A DNA stretch of 64,000 nt. It comes from Nemopilema nomurai. Lineage: Eukaryota > Cnidaria > Scyphozoa > Rhizostomeae > Rhizostomatidae. The number at the start of each line of letters is the position of its first letter. The first letter of the stretch is position 1. Positions 1 to 12,200 of this stretch are shown piece by piece. The notes under the pieces are model-generated. The model ran no database searches and was not told the DNA's origin. It saw only the letters and a program-made list of their open reading frames with translations. Position numbers and translations under genes: made by a program. The stretch is from assembly GCA_003864495.1 (NCBI GenBank), contig PEDN01001354.1:186001-250000 (forward strand), read 5' to 3'.

Positions 1-307
1 GCCTTTTCTCTTGGGTTCTTCTAAGGAGAAGGTATAAGAATCAGGAAGTCTACCCCCGTGCGCCGTAATTACGACATTAATTAAATACATTTGCGGGTAA
101 GCACGAATAAAAATCCTACCACAGTGAGCATTGTACATTGGACTCATCATGTAGGTTTCATAAGGGTAGACGAGATCAGCCGTGTAACCGTATTTTCTAA
201 TTGTTATGTATATCAAGCTGTATTGTTGTGTTTTCAAAATGAACACTATTCAATTCTTGAGCTCTTCGTCATCAAATCCAGAAACATATGGAAGTTTACA
301 ACACAAT
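1..307. other. Window edge, no gene seen
   Basis: This stretch lies downstream of the SLC7-type gene on the minus strand and would hold its 3' untranslated region. The overlapping plus-strand ORFs at 91-421 are short and lack recognisable motifs. No poly(A) signal was assigned. Confidence 0.4.
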
Positions 308-1870
308 CTACAGACTCATACTCTCTGTTTGGCTTTTTCTCTCATTTTTCTCGTTGGCTACATAAACACACTTCACCAAATTAAAATGCGAGAGTATCCG
401 CGTGTAGAACTTGCGCTTTGATCTACACAGCCATTCCTGAGTGCAGTCGTGATCTTTGACTAGTGCAAAATACACTGGAATCGCTGCCAAAACAATCACA
501 AGGCAAACGGTACTTTCAACCGGTTTCTTTATGAATGGAGTTATTAGGAGATAAAGGGATAATAATGTCATCATTATCGGGTTGGCGATCCAAACTTTGA
601 AGGGCCTCGGTAAGTTAGGTTGGCGCATCCGCAGTACAATGACACTTAGTATTGCAAGGCCGTTCGTCAACCAAATAGCAAAGGAGTAGTAGATAATGAG
701 TCTCTGCGTACCGGCTCCTAGGGCGAGAATCCAAACCACGGTCAGGAGAGAAAGACTTAGTACTGCCGGCAAGGGTGTTCTTCTGTTACTGTGGATGTAT
801 GACAATGGCTCAGGCAAATGTCCCTCCCGGGAGGCAGAAAGGATAATACGGGATGTTATAAAGAGTGTTCCGTTTATGGAGCTGAAGCAAGAGATGGCAG
901 CAGCCAGTGGAACTATCAGGGCAACGTTTTTACCAAAAATCTTTGTCACAAATAACGTGAAGACAGTAGACGATCTTGCGATTTCCGAGTGAGTTAGAAC
1001 TGCCAACAGTGACAGATTTACAGATACATAACACACAATAACGAAAGTGACTCCACTTAGAAGTGCTAGTGGAAGATTTCGTTTGGGGTTTTTTAGTTCC
1101 TCTGTAATTATACATACTAACCCCCAACCATCGTATGCCCAGAGACCGTTATAAAATGCAATGCTAAAGCTACCAGCATCCACTTTATCGAAACCATCAA
1201 ACATTGAAGCGTAATTCTGGGTGTGTCCGGTGGAAACTTTCCATATTCCTAATGCAATAAAGAACAGTACTGATATTGACTGAATTGCTGTGAAAAACAC
1301 TTGACTTTTTCCAACAAAAGATGCGCTGAAAATGTTGATGATGGCTGAAATTACAATAGCAGCTACAGCAACACCTTTAACTATCCATGTGCCATCTGAG
1401 GATGTGACGTCATAAAATGGACCAACAAGGTATTCGCCAATAGCTACTCCTACAACTGACATACCAGAAGGAACAGAAAGAGAGACTCTTATCCACAAAG
1501 TACAGAATGCAGCTACTTCTCCAAATGCCTCTTTGATGAAAATGAACTCTCCTCCGGTTTTGCCTAGTGCACACGCGAGTTCGCAGAGACACAATGCACA
1601 GAATATGCAGAAAGTACCAGAGACAATCCAGATCAGAAGTGCCATTCCCATGGTATTTGTCTCTCTAGCTACCAGACTTGGCGAAATGAATACACCGGAT
1701 CCAAACAGAATACCAACCACGTAGGCAAATGCTTGCCAAAAGCCGAGACTTCTTGCAAGCCCTTTGACACTCGTGGAAGACAGTAACAATGAAGCTTGGG
1801 AAGTCGACAGATCTTGAGGTTGCTGCGACGCGAGCAGTGAAGTCGATTCGGAGCTTATGACGGTAGCCAT
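308..1870 (-). CDS. Intronless SLC7-type amino-acid transporter (LAT / b0,+AT-like)
   Basis: A single open frame of 520 codons encodes a twelve-helix APC-superfamily transporter, a plasma-membrane amino-acid exchanger of the SLC7 light-chain group. The first helix carries GSGVFISPS at about residues 57-65, the substrate-backbone loop of the family. Helix 6 reads FYNGLWAYDGW at about 239-249, followed by TEELKNP, closest in memory to SLC7A9 and the LATs. The ATG at 1870 is preferred over the in-frame one at 1939 because it has A at -3 and G at +4. Light chains normally form a disulfide with SLC3A1 or SLC3A2 through a Cys between helices 3 and 4. Here that loop (about residues 150-162) has no Cys. 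The absence of introns fits a retrocopy or ancestral intron loss. Substrate cannot be told from sequence. Confidence 0.88.
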   Translation of the reverse strand: MATVISSESTSLLASQQPQDLSTSQASLLLSSTSVKGLARSLGFWQAFAYVVGILFGSGVFISPSLVARETNTMGMALLIWIVSGTFCIFCALCLCELACALGKTGGEFIFIKEAFGEVAAFCTLWIRVSLSVPSGMSVVGVAIGEYLVGPFYDVTSSDGTWIVKGVAVAAIVISAIINIFSASFVGKSQVFFTAIQSISVLFFIALGIWKVSTGHTQNYASMFDGFDKVDAGSFSIAFYNGLWAYDGWGLVCIITEELKNPKRNLPLALLSGVTFVIVCYVSVNLSLLAVLTHSEIARSSTVFTLFVTKIFGKNVALIVPLAAAISCFSSINGTLFITSRIILSASREGHLPEPLSYIHSNRRTPLPAVLSLSLLTVVWILALGAGTQRLIIYYSFAIWLTNGLAILSVIVLRMRQPNLPRPFKVWIANPIMMTLLSLYLLITPFIKKPVESTVCLVIVLAAIPVYFALVKDHDCTQEWLCRSKRKFYTRILSHFNLVKCVYVANEKNERKSQTESMSL

Positions 1871-1939
1871 CTTTGTAATACGACGCACAGCGATGTACAA
1901 AATATGGCAGACGAGTCTTTTAGGCGAGTAAATGGACAT

Positions 1940-4636
1940 GCGCGGTTAAGCGATAAAGTTTGTGGTTAGCACGACAATTGATCGTCTTTGCTTTTTGGAA
2001 ACACTGGCACTCCCTCAAAACTAGGGCTTCCTTTGTATTTTTAAGGTCGGCTGGCTCGTTTCTCGGCCTAACCCAAAATTTGTTTTTGATTGGCTTAACG
2101 CGCCTATTCCTAAGAAAACCCAAGAAGTACGTAGCTAATTAGGAATGGCCAACTATCAAAGTAAATACATTGCCAACTATGTTACGATAACAGCACTATT
2201 GCGTGATTTAACGAAAAAGAATACGTAGTTCAAATGAACTGATATATGTAGTGATGACGTGTATCAAGGACACAGGGGTACAAGGAGTAGTTCTGGAAGG
2301 GAATGGAATTCGCCTCGTGATGCTGAAATTTAGTTTGATAAGTTGAGTAACTATTGAAATATGTGGCAGTAGATGCCAGCCCGGTTGGAGTGGCTGCAAT
2401 TCTTTCACAGAAGTCCGAAGGTGATGCATGTGCAAGCAGAGCTCTGAGCGAGGCATCAATGGCCCTCAAGTGCAATCCAATCATATAATTTTTTTTAAAG
2501 TATATCAAAATACATGTAGTCTTGAAAGTTTATGATCTATAAGTATAGCCTTCTCAGATTGGCAACTCTGATGCTGTGGTGAGATTTGGAACACAAACAG
2601 TTCTCCAGGGTATAAGTTCTCATTCATATGCATTCCAAAAGTTATATATTTAAAGACACATGTGGCATATCTTGCCACATGGATATTTCAATTACAGTGG
2701 TGTTTGTTGAGGCGCATGATGCATCTATCAATTTCAGTAGCTATTTTTTGACCTTGGAATAGGAGCCTATTATATCTTATCGCACTGAAACAGGTTCTTA
2801 ATTACAAGGTGCATGGTTTAGGAAAAATAGCCTCTAGGTTCTTACTTTTGTAGGTTCGTAAATGCGGGATTTACTGTATATCTATCACGTGCTTTGTCTA
2901 TTTTCTTATCTAATAACGTATAACCATGCTGTTACATTTTGTTAAGCTTTTTAACATTGCATTCGCTGAGTATTTATATGCATTTCCATTTCTTTTTCGA
3001 TTCGAAATCAATAGCGTAACAGACGGTCTGAATCTATGCCTAAAGATGCGTCGGTCTCTTCTGCAAGGGAACATTGATTATGATAGCAGAGTGCTCATTT
3101 TCCAATTGTCTTTGCGATATTCCGGCCAGAGTGGAATAACAGCTACAACATATCTGACACAGTTAGGCTAATTGTTCAAAAGGAAATCGTGGTAATAATT
3201 TTCGTAAAGCGACGTTGGAATCATGAACCACATGCGCTTAAGGTATCCAGCCGCACTGCTACAACGATGGTGTGTTCATTTTGAGCAAAGCAAATTTCCA
3301 GCATCGGGTACATGGCCATTTGAGATGACATGGGCATCAGGCTACCGTCAACTTAACGAAATGGCGATCAGGCTTCGACTATCTTATTTCAAGAAAGAAC
3401 ACGGCGTCAACACAAAGATTAAGGGACCATAACAGGGGCACGTTGCCGCTACTCCCCTGCACTGGAGATGAACTACGACTTCACAGCACATGAAAGTGCC
3501 CCCTTTTTTACCTTAAAACATGCTTCCAGCATCTATGCTCAATAGACTCACATGACCATTACACCAAAACCTGCTCGCATCACAGATTTACATGAACGCT
3601 TGGCAAATTGTTCCCTCCTAGCAAAGAAACCCTCATTAGACGGGAACAAATCTATTAAAAATTCCGTGCGCCAATCCATAAATTCAATTATACATATGAT
3701 CTACTGGCAACGTCATTGATTCCAATAGATGCTGTAAGTAATATGCTTGACCTCAAATAAAGTAGTGCTTTAGAAAAAACCTTCCTTATCTAATTATATT
3801 ATGTGGCATATACTGTAGTCATTAATTTATTCGTGAGTACAATGACTGTACAACATTCTTCAATGACTGTTATTGTCGGGGCTTTGATGAATTGATAGAA
3901 ATCTTGATGTCCAATGACCGAACTATCGAGTTCACGTCAACAAATCTTTAACATAAAGCAACACGTCCCAAAGTCAAACTACAGATCCCGAATCTTAATA
4001 AACAGGTCCAGAATCTGAAATTGTGTACCATATCATGGGGTCCTGAATCCAAGCAGGTAAGTCAGGAATCAGAAGTCCTGGATTCAATCCAAATAGATCC
4101 GGTATTTACGGTCCGGAATGATAGTTCCTGGTGCCCTACTACCATGACTGAGTAAGAAGCAGCAGATCTAGAGTCATTCCAGGATCAGAATCGTTAAGCA
4201 CTGTTTCTTAAAGCACAGTGCCTGAAATAAAAGTCACGAGTCCGGAACCAAACGAATGCTACACAGTATGCAGAAGCTCTTGTTGAGGCCACGAGGTCAA
4301 TGGAACTCACTTGTAGGATGAATAAATAGGGCGACTATGCAAGAGTACTCCACAGCTTTAGACGTCAAATCATTCTACTCCGATCAGTCTGTAATCCACA
4401 GAGAAGAGCGTTGATAATGACTTCATGCTTATCCGTAAACAAAACAAGAGCACTCTCCAACCACGACTATATACTGCTTCTTGGGTATTTGGTATCAGCA
4501 AGAAATACTTAAAAAATTACAAAAATCCTTCGATGAGCCAGACTTTTTTAACCAGAAGGGAGGAGAGTAAGATGATCAGCAGGTCCCTGTCCAAATCACC
4601 GAATAATAAAGTAATAGATAGGCACATTATCATTTT
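1940..4636. other. Intergenic region between SLC7-type gene and TAF11
   Basis: No gene is supported here. Short ORFs at 2208-2508, 2926-3171 and 3223-3432 lack motifs, partner exons and family resemblance. The 3' end of TAF11 enters from the right. A degenerate short-word repeat at about 3970-4260 is listed separately. Confidence 0.5.
3970..4260. repeat. Degenerate GGTCC-GAATC short-word array
   Basis: About ten imperfect copies of a word resembling GGTCCNGAATC occur in some 290 bases, for example near 3985, 4005, 4038, 4075, 4120 and 4240, with some in the reverse sense. Spacing is irregular, so it looks like a decayed low-complexity or tandem array rather than a coding region. Confidence 0.35.
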
Positions 4637-6920
4637 TTACATTAAAGTCTTTTTGTACCTTGAGTTTGGAATCAAGCTCTTTCTTTTGAGTCTTCTAACG
4701 GCTTCCCTTAAGTGTTTTGGTTGTATTGGCCCATGATCTTTTCTTTCTTCCATTATATCAAGTGCTGAAGATACAAGTATACAATATCATAAACACTGCG
4801 TCAACATTTTGATAGAACACTATCCAATCAAAAGAAATCACTGCAATAAAGATTCCTGGCAATACTTTACACATATATATTTTTATTCATTGTACTGTAA
4901 CAAAAGTTTGTAGTTATCTGCAATCAAAATTCAAAAAGTCCACATCAGACTACATCTGACCACCAATTATGCTATCCTTTCCCCACTTTTGTTTCATTTG
5001 TAATTATTTGGACTAGTATGAAGACATTGGTCAAAGCTGCAGTGAAGTAAACACAAGAAAAATTAAAGAAATTTTAGTCAAGTGTTTTGCTAGTCAGTTG
5101 ACAAAAGTTTTTACATTTGATTCTTTACAAATCATTTACCCTTCCTTCAAGGAAAAATGTGGGCCTCTTCAAGCTGTTTTCTTTAGCTTGGAAGAGGGAA
5201 ACAACCATTTGCACATGTAACTCAACACCTTGATGCGACAAATGGCACAAGCAACTGCTAGATTTTTTGTGCAATGACCTGCATATTTAAGTGTTCATGA
5301 ATTGACATCTTACCTTCTTCACAAATCTCACCAATGTAAACTTTGGCAATACCAGCCATTGCAATCACAACATTTGGAGGAACAGATCCACCAGTCATGA
5401 CACTTTGCATTAACTACAATACAAAACAACTTGAAATGAAAATGGCTTTTCAGGCAGTAGAATCATCAACAGATATTATTAATTTGGTATCAAATTATTC
5501 ATAAGTTTGAAGAGAGAGCCCATGAGATGGAAATTACAGGAGGATAGATGTGGAAATAATGTGATACACTGCATTATATCTTGTTAAAATGAATAGTCGC
5601 AATAAATAAGGAGCATTCTAAAAAGCTGACCAGTAAAATACTTGAAAATAAAGATAAACATCATAAGAATTATTCCAAACAAACAACAAAACTATAACTG
5701 TGTACTGTAGGTGCAACAAAAACATGAAAAACCAAGAGAGACAACTATCCCAATATATATAAAATGAATTTTAGAATTTGGTAGCAAGGCATCAAGCCTT
5801 CAAGAAATTGACATTTTGGCTAAATTTAAGGAATCAGGTATTTCCAACAAGCTAGGTGAAGGAAGGGAATTTTTAGCAAAACTAATGCACAGACCCCTGT
5901 ATCTTGGAATGCATTCAATCAAAACACTTTTCAGCAGCCATAGAATATTTACTCAACAGGTCTGCCACAATAAAACAAAAATGTGTGAGCTTGGATTGAT
6001 ATTCTTTAACATACCCTTCTTATAGCTGCTTTTGGAAAAGAAGCCCTTCTATACATTTCATATCTGTTCAGTTGTGACTCAGAAAATGATGCTACCAACG
6101 CCCTAAAAAAGAAAACTAAAAGCTACATGACATGTTAAATAAACATTAAACCTTTATAAAGAAATTTGTACTGTAAGTTTATATGCAGACATCAATGAGA
6201 ACAATGAAAAACAACATCAAAAATGAATTACTTCCTTGCAGGCTAGCAAAACAATTTTTGAACTAGTGCTTTGCCATACAAAACTTCACAATGGCAAGAA
6301 AAAGCAGAACTAGTTTTTGCATACTTAAAGTACTTTTTCATCGACACTCCTCAGAGTATGCAAACATTGGAAAATAACCAAAAGCTGACAGAATAAATAG
6401 CCAGATGCAGATCGAAAACACTAGAGGGTGATAAGAAGAGCACATGATAGGTTATAATTGACCAATCATTGTTACTTAACACCTAACTTTAGAAGAGCCC
6501 AAGAGAAAAGGCGAACTCTTTCTATCTAAAAAGAATAGGATTTTCCATCGAAATATAGCCAGACTCTAAAACACCTAGGTGAAAAGGAAAATTGTCTTCA
6601 CTGTATGTTGCACATTGCACGACAATAAAAATCTTGCAGCATGTTGTCCCTCTCTGGAAAATCAACTTGGAGCTATACTTGGCTCAAAGTTTACAGGTAA
6701 TATTTGTTAAAAAGAAGACTTACTGCATTTTTATCCTCTCTCTATCGGACTCTGGTGCTGATGAAGATTCAATGGCAGTACCAGAAGACATGTCAGAGTT
6801 TGGAGGCAAGTCCTTTTTAGCTTCATCTTTTCTGCTAGGAATCAGTCTGTTTTCATCATGGACAGCTTGGTCCCTTAGATTCTCCTCCAGGCCGGTGATT
6901 GGTTCTTTACTAGCAGCCAT
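4637..6920 (-). CDS. TAF11: TFIID subunit TAF11 (four exons)
   Basis: Exons are 6920-6724, 6102-6015, 5413-5314 and 4764-4637. They join in phase to 170 codons plus stop. TAF11 pairs with TAF13 through a histone fold inside the general transcription factor TFIID. The C-terminal 105 residues follow the family closely: [17 protein letters not shown] opens the fold, then [17 protein letters not shown], and finally [18 protein letters not shown] before a basic tail. Donors are GTAAGT, GTATGT and GTAAGA, and acceptors end in TTTTTTAG, ATTGTAG and CTTCAG. The first exon encodes an acidic, Ser-rich leader with no fold, shorter than the human one (human protein about 211 aa). The ATG at 6920 has A at -3 and G at +4. 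Confidence 0.95.
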
Positions 6921-6924
6921 TGTT

Positions 6925-9226
6925 TTAAAAATGGCATATGTTAGGCCATTTTCTAAGAAGATTCAACCCAAAGTTGTGTCTAGAATAATGATGAGCTAAA
7001 TGTTTAAGGTCAGTTGCAAAGGAATTCAAAAGAAATGCTTCATGTTGAATGTTCTCAATAGCAGTATATGATTGAAACGCTTTGGCATGTATAGGTTTCA
7101 AATAAATAAATTTGTTTTTCATTTATCAATGTCTGTGGTCTATTAAATATTTTGCATTGCACTTGTAAGTTTGCTTTTGATGGGTCTTTTATGTTTCTAT
7201 CTAGTTAAAATTTGATATAAAACAAAGAAACAGGATACTTCATGATGAAATTATTTACTTTAGTTAGACTTCATATAATCAATTAGTCTACCATAAATTA
7301 TAAGTATATAATGTAATGTAAGTTCAACAGCTTCCCCTTGAAAATTAATTGACAATCTATAATCTGTTATGACTTCCTTAATTACAAGGAACTCTTTTAG
7401 TCTCAAACTAAAGAAGCTTTAAGCATAATCTTACTTGGCAGTAAACTTCGTCAATTTGGATATATTAATTTAATTTAGTCAATTGTGATTAAATTTTGAT
7501 TAACTTGAAATATTTTAAAAAAATTTAGGATTCATTTCAAGGCTGGCGATTTGTATTTGAAAATAAAGGGGAGGGCAAAAAACTAAATTATTAGGCCATG
7601 TTTTGGAGGGCATCAGAAATGCTAGTTACTGAAAAAGTTAAAAAACGACCTCAACTGAAATAAATAGTAGAGTAATATTTCAAATTTTTAGATTTGATTG
7701 TTTTCCATCGAAAAACAGTACTGTCATAAATATGACTTTTTAATACAAAACTGGACTTAAGTTACCGCGGGCGGTTGAAATCCAGATTATAAAGCGTCTG
7801 TTTTGTTTTCCAAATGCAAATTCGTGACTTGCCTTTTCATTATAGTTGAACATTGAGTTGAACAGAAACTAGAATAAAGATTTAGATGCTCAAAACATGC
7901 TTACCTACGAATATTTTGACAAGAAGGACGCTTCGTTTCCCAGCAGCAACTCTAATACCAAGATTGATAAATGACCATCGGCAATCAACAACGAAAGAAC
8001 TTTTCATGAAAACGAGAACACATCAATTCTCGTTTTCGTTTTGACAAGCATGCTGACTCCGAAACCGAGGCATATAATTTGAAATTTCAAAACAACCAGA
8101 ACTATAATTCGTTCGAAAAAATGAACACTTACAATTTTGGTTAATCGAAAGATGAAATGGAATAAGATAACATGGAAGAGAGAATTAGATATCAAGAAAG
8201 AAATTATACGGATAGCGAAACCTTGCTCGAGTTGAACCATTCTCGCGCACAGAAATATTTATACCTCTCAGAAAATCAGTCTCGTCAAATGTGCTAATCC
8301 TCCATAAATGGAAAAAATGAATGGTGATAAGAATGATTATGGCTTTATTATTGGAAGTAAGCATGAACATTTTTTACAAGGGTGCACTTGAGAGAAAGAC
8401 AGGATTGTGGATAGATGACTTATTGCCACCCGTTTTCTCTTTTTATCTTAGGGCAACTTTCATCACTGCTATTACAGCATAATTGCGGTGCAATCTTTTT
8501 CTAACATTTACACATTGTTGATAGTTCTGTAAAGCTGATACAGTTGACAACAATATTCGCATGTCAGATAAAGCATTTCAAAACGGCACGGAACGGTGGT
8601 TGTTCGGAGGGAAAGAGAGAGAGTCAAAGTTCAAGACACGTTATTGTATCATTAGATGGAAACTTGAATGCGTTTATTTACAAGTGAATACAAAACAACT
8701 TTGTCAATTGAATTTTACAAATAAACAAATTATGTTTGCGTTAGAATGAATGAGAACTATTGAGATGAACTTCTTGTTTCCATCGGTTCACTTAGTCTTC
8801 GAGATGTGCGAAGTAATTAAGAAATATTGGTCAATGTTCAGTTAGGTAGAAGGAGAAGTTGGGTTTTCTCTTAAATCCTGCCTCATTTAGCGTCCTGGAT
8901 TGCCTAATGTCTCTACAACCTTCGAATCGAATTCGCAAATTATAAAATAGGCTTAATACGACGCTTCCTATTCGTTCTATGGACAAACGAGCTTCTAGTG
9001 GCATAGAACAGTGCCATCAATGTTAGAAAACGAGCGTCAGGACCTTCTAACAAGGTTAATCACCAAGCATCCTTGTTGGTAATGTCACAACCTTGAAGGT
9101 GGCTTCATTTGATTACTGAAGGAGCAACCGTATTTGGAGATACCCATGATGCTGCACTTTAACTCAGAAAGAGGCAGCACAGCGGAACCACAACAAGTAC
9201 CCAGGTCACAGGCATCCAAACGAGGC
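6925..9226. other. Intergenic region between TAF11 and ankyrin gene
   Basis: AT-rich sequence with no supported gene. Short minus ORFs at 8004-8370 and a plus ORF at 8561-8749 have no motif or splice partner. It contains one inverted repeat (8008-8037), listed separately. It should hold the TAF11 promoter and the 3' untranslated region of the ankyrin gene. Confidence 0.45.
8008..8037. repeat. Perfect 11-bp inverted repeat
   Basis: GAAAACGAGAA at 8008-8018 is followed by its exact reverse complement at 8027-8037, with an 8-base loop. It could form a hairpin or be a chance palindrome. No transcript context is visible. Confidence 0.5.
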
Positions 9227-12200
9227 CTAAGTAGAGTTGGAATTCTCGTTGACCTTGTTCGGTATTTCTTTGATGGCATTCTGGCACGATGCAAGCCTCT
9301 TTCGAAGTTGCGATACTTCGCTGTCACACTTCTTTCGCTTTCCAAACAACACGTCGACTTCTTGATTGATTTTCTCAATTTCGTGCTTCTTATATCGTAT
9401 TTGGGTATCAAGATCTAAAATGAAGAAATAAAAATCTGATAAAAAGCAATAAAGCAACCAAAATGTTTTTTAAGGATTTCGAAACCAGCACTCATTTGAA
9501 CATTAATCTGTTATTAAACTTTGCGTTTGCATTTCCCATTCTTGCATGTCTCTGTTTTCTTCTTTCTGCTTATGTCTGTCTCTGTTGTCTCTTTTGCCTT
9601 TGTCTGTCTCTGTCGTCTTTGTCTATCTTTTTCTGTCTCCGTATGTCTCTGTTGCCTTTTTTTCTCTATGTTGCCTCCCCAGTACTCTCCATTCTTCCCT
9701 CTGCTTTTCAATACAACCTATACCTTTTGGCTGGTAGGTAAAACATCAATGCTATAAGTTTCTCCATACAATCATTCTCACCTTTTGCTTGTTGTTGGAT
9801 TTTTTTCAGATGTGCCTCGTCACGAACTTTGGCACGAAGGAGCAGTGAAGACACTTCAGTTAGCAATCCAGCTTCTTGCAAGTGTCTAAGTAGAGTGGAG
9901 TTGGCCGATACTGAAATAAAAACCAAATTTGCTAAGTTCAAGCAATCAAGGACAAGTATAAGAAAAAAGATCGCTCATCAAGAAAATGAATGTGGAAAAG
10001 CTCCACTAGATTCGCTGCAAAGAATGGTAACAATCGGTACCGATTAAAAATCATACGAAACGCTATAGCCTATGTCCAAATGAGTGGTCTCTATGGCAAG
10101 TCACAACAAAATATGCATTGACGATTCATGCATTTGCAATAATCCATACAAGCATACTTCAAGACGCTTATTACGGTCAAAGGACCAGCTGAGGTGGGCG
10201 CAAAGTCGATCTATAATTACGTGACACTTTTGAAAACACCATGAAAAAACAAGGGCAGTGTAATAATGCACTTTGTGTACTTGCTATGCGAATTAAGTGC
10301 ACTGCATACTCTGCTAAAGGTCAAAATGACACACAGTCTAATCCACTCGAAAACGGCAATCTGAGTGGCAACTGACGTCACACTAATATTAATGCTACTT
10401 CTTATCTCTTTCACAGCTCGGCACTTAACGCTTGAAATTATTCGGAGCCAACACTTCGCTTGTCTTCAAAGAATTCAACGCTCATTTATTACATACAATG
10501 GTTAATGAAATTATGGCGAAGAACATTGGCTGTTTCGCATTTTCTAATGCGAAGTGACCCAGACTTTCAACTCTAGCCTAAAACTGCCTAATAAGCTAGA
10601 GTCGCCGATCTAGCACTCAAATTGCCAATTTACATCTACATGAGTTTATATAGTGATTGGTTTCGAGGCCGACTCATAATGGTAGCAAGAAGTCTTTGAC
10701 AATTACAGGTACGCTAATTAGAATATTATACTCGCGATTGCAAAGATACCAACCTTCCCTTAAAAGACCTGCAGTATCTATTTCTGCGGCATCGCTTTCA
10801 GGCAGATCTCCTTGATATGACGACTAGCAGGAAAAGAGGAAAATGTGATTGCATTTAATAAATCCTTTTTGCGTCGCTGAACATTTACCCTGAAGTTTGC
10901 ACAAAAAATATCCCAAAGAAATCTGATTGCTCTGAAAACATCAATGAATAAATTTTGTTCATAACTGCTTCACTTTCTCAATGGAGAACTACTGATAAAA
11001 GACTGTCGCATGGATTTAGAAAGCAGTGATAAAATTGCACCTGTATATAATGTGATAGGTTTAGTGCTTAAAATTCTTAAGAAATCAATTGACGTTTCAG
11101 AAAACAAGATAATTATCGACAGTTACATAAAATCAATGCGCAGTGACCGCCTGCAAGGGGGGGGGGGATATATGCGTAAAGACAAAGCACAGGAATGAGT
11201 TAAAAAGACAAAGTTAGATAGTTTTATCTCTCTGCTTAGGTGGATGAACAGACGAATTGCAACAGTTTCCTGGAAACGAAATATCAAAACATCATGAGCG
11301 GACAACTAGGCCGACTCACCTCGCCATTTGGTGACCCTGGCTCTTGCTTTACGTCAACGGGCGACAAGCTTTCCGTTTCGTGTTTATCTCCGGACAGGGA
11401 CGATGCTGACCCCCTCTTCTGTCCGCCATTTCTGACGGCATCTACCACGTTCTCGGCGCTGCTCGGCCTGGACGGGCTTTTGTGGTGCGATGCCATGGAG
11501 CAAGGTGATTGGCTCTTCCGTTGGTTCTCTTGGTCCTTCAAGTGGGTAGATAATGGCTTCGAAGGGCAAATCTGAAATTTCAACCATATAATTATTAACC
11601 AAATTATTTTGGATCATGTTGATTATTACCCAAGTAATTACTTCTTCGTTTCACGTTACTATTTTAGTCTTACTGGATCGGGGACAAAGGGATGTGCAGA
11701 ACATTTCGCGGGGTTGGGGTATGGGGGTTGAAAGTAGGGCCATCATTAAAATTTCTCAACCAAAATTATCACAATCAAAAATTCAATGCTTTGGCAGAAA
11801 TTTGGAACTCTCCCCTCTGGAATCCCTCGAAAATCTTCAAGATCTGAATGAATATGGTGGGCTGGATCTTTGCGACAAGCTCGAGAAAATGCTACAATGA
11901 ATGACTTTTGGCTTACAGCGAAGGGGTGCCCCAACTGTTTTGTCAAATACAGTCTGACTAATCTAATCGAAGTGAAGATCAGACAGTGGAAAACTGACGC
12001 AATGTAACATACAAGATGGAATATGATCAACGCTAATGCCAGATGTATGCTGAATACAAGAAAGAATGCATTTACTTTGCAACGATGCTGTGGAGTACAC
12101 ACAATAGCGGTTATTTCTTGGCTAAGTGGGATGCATAGAAAAACTGACTTTCAACAGATTTGCCACCAAAAGGTAATAAATGGGTGTATCGTGTATAAAT

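Noticed and set aside
9463..9757. Hydrophobic plus-strand ORFs resembling membrane proteins
   Set aside because: The amino-acid pattern (Leu, Ser, Val, Cys) comes from a TGTCTC-type pyrimidine tract.
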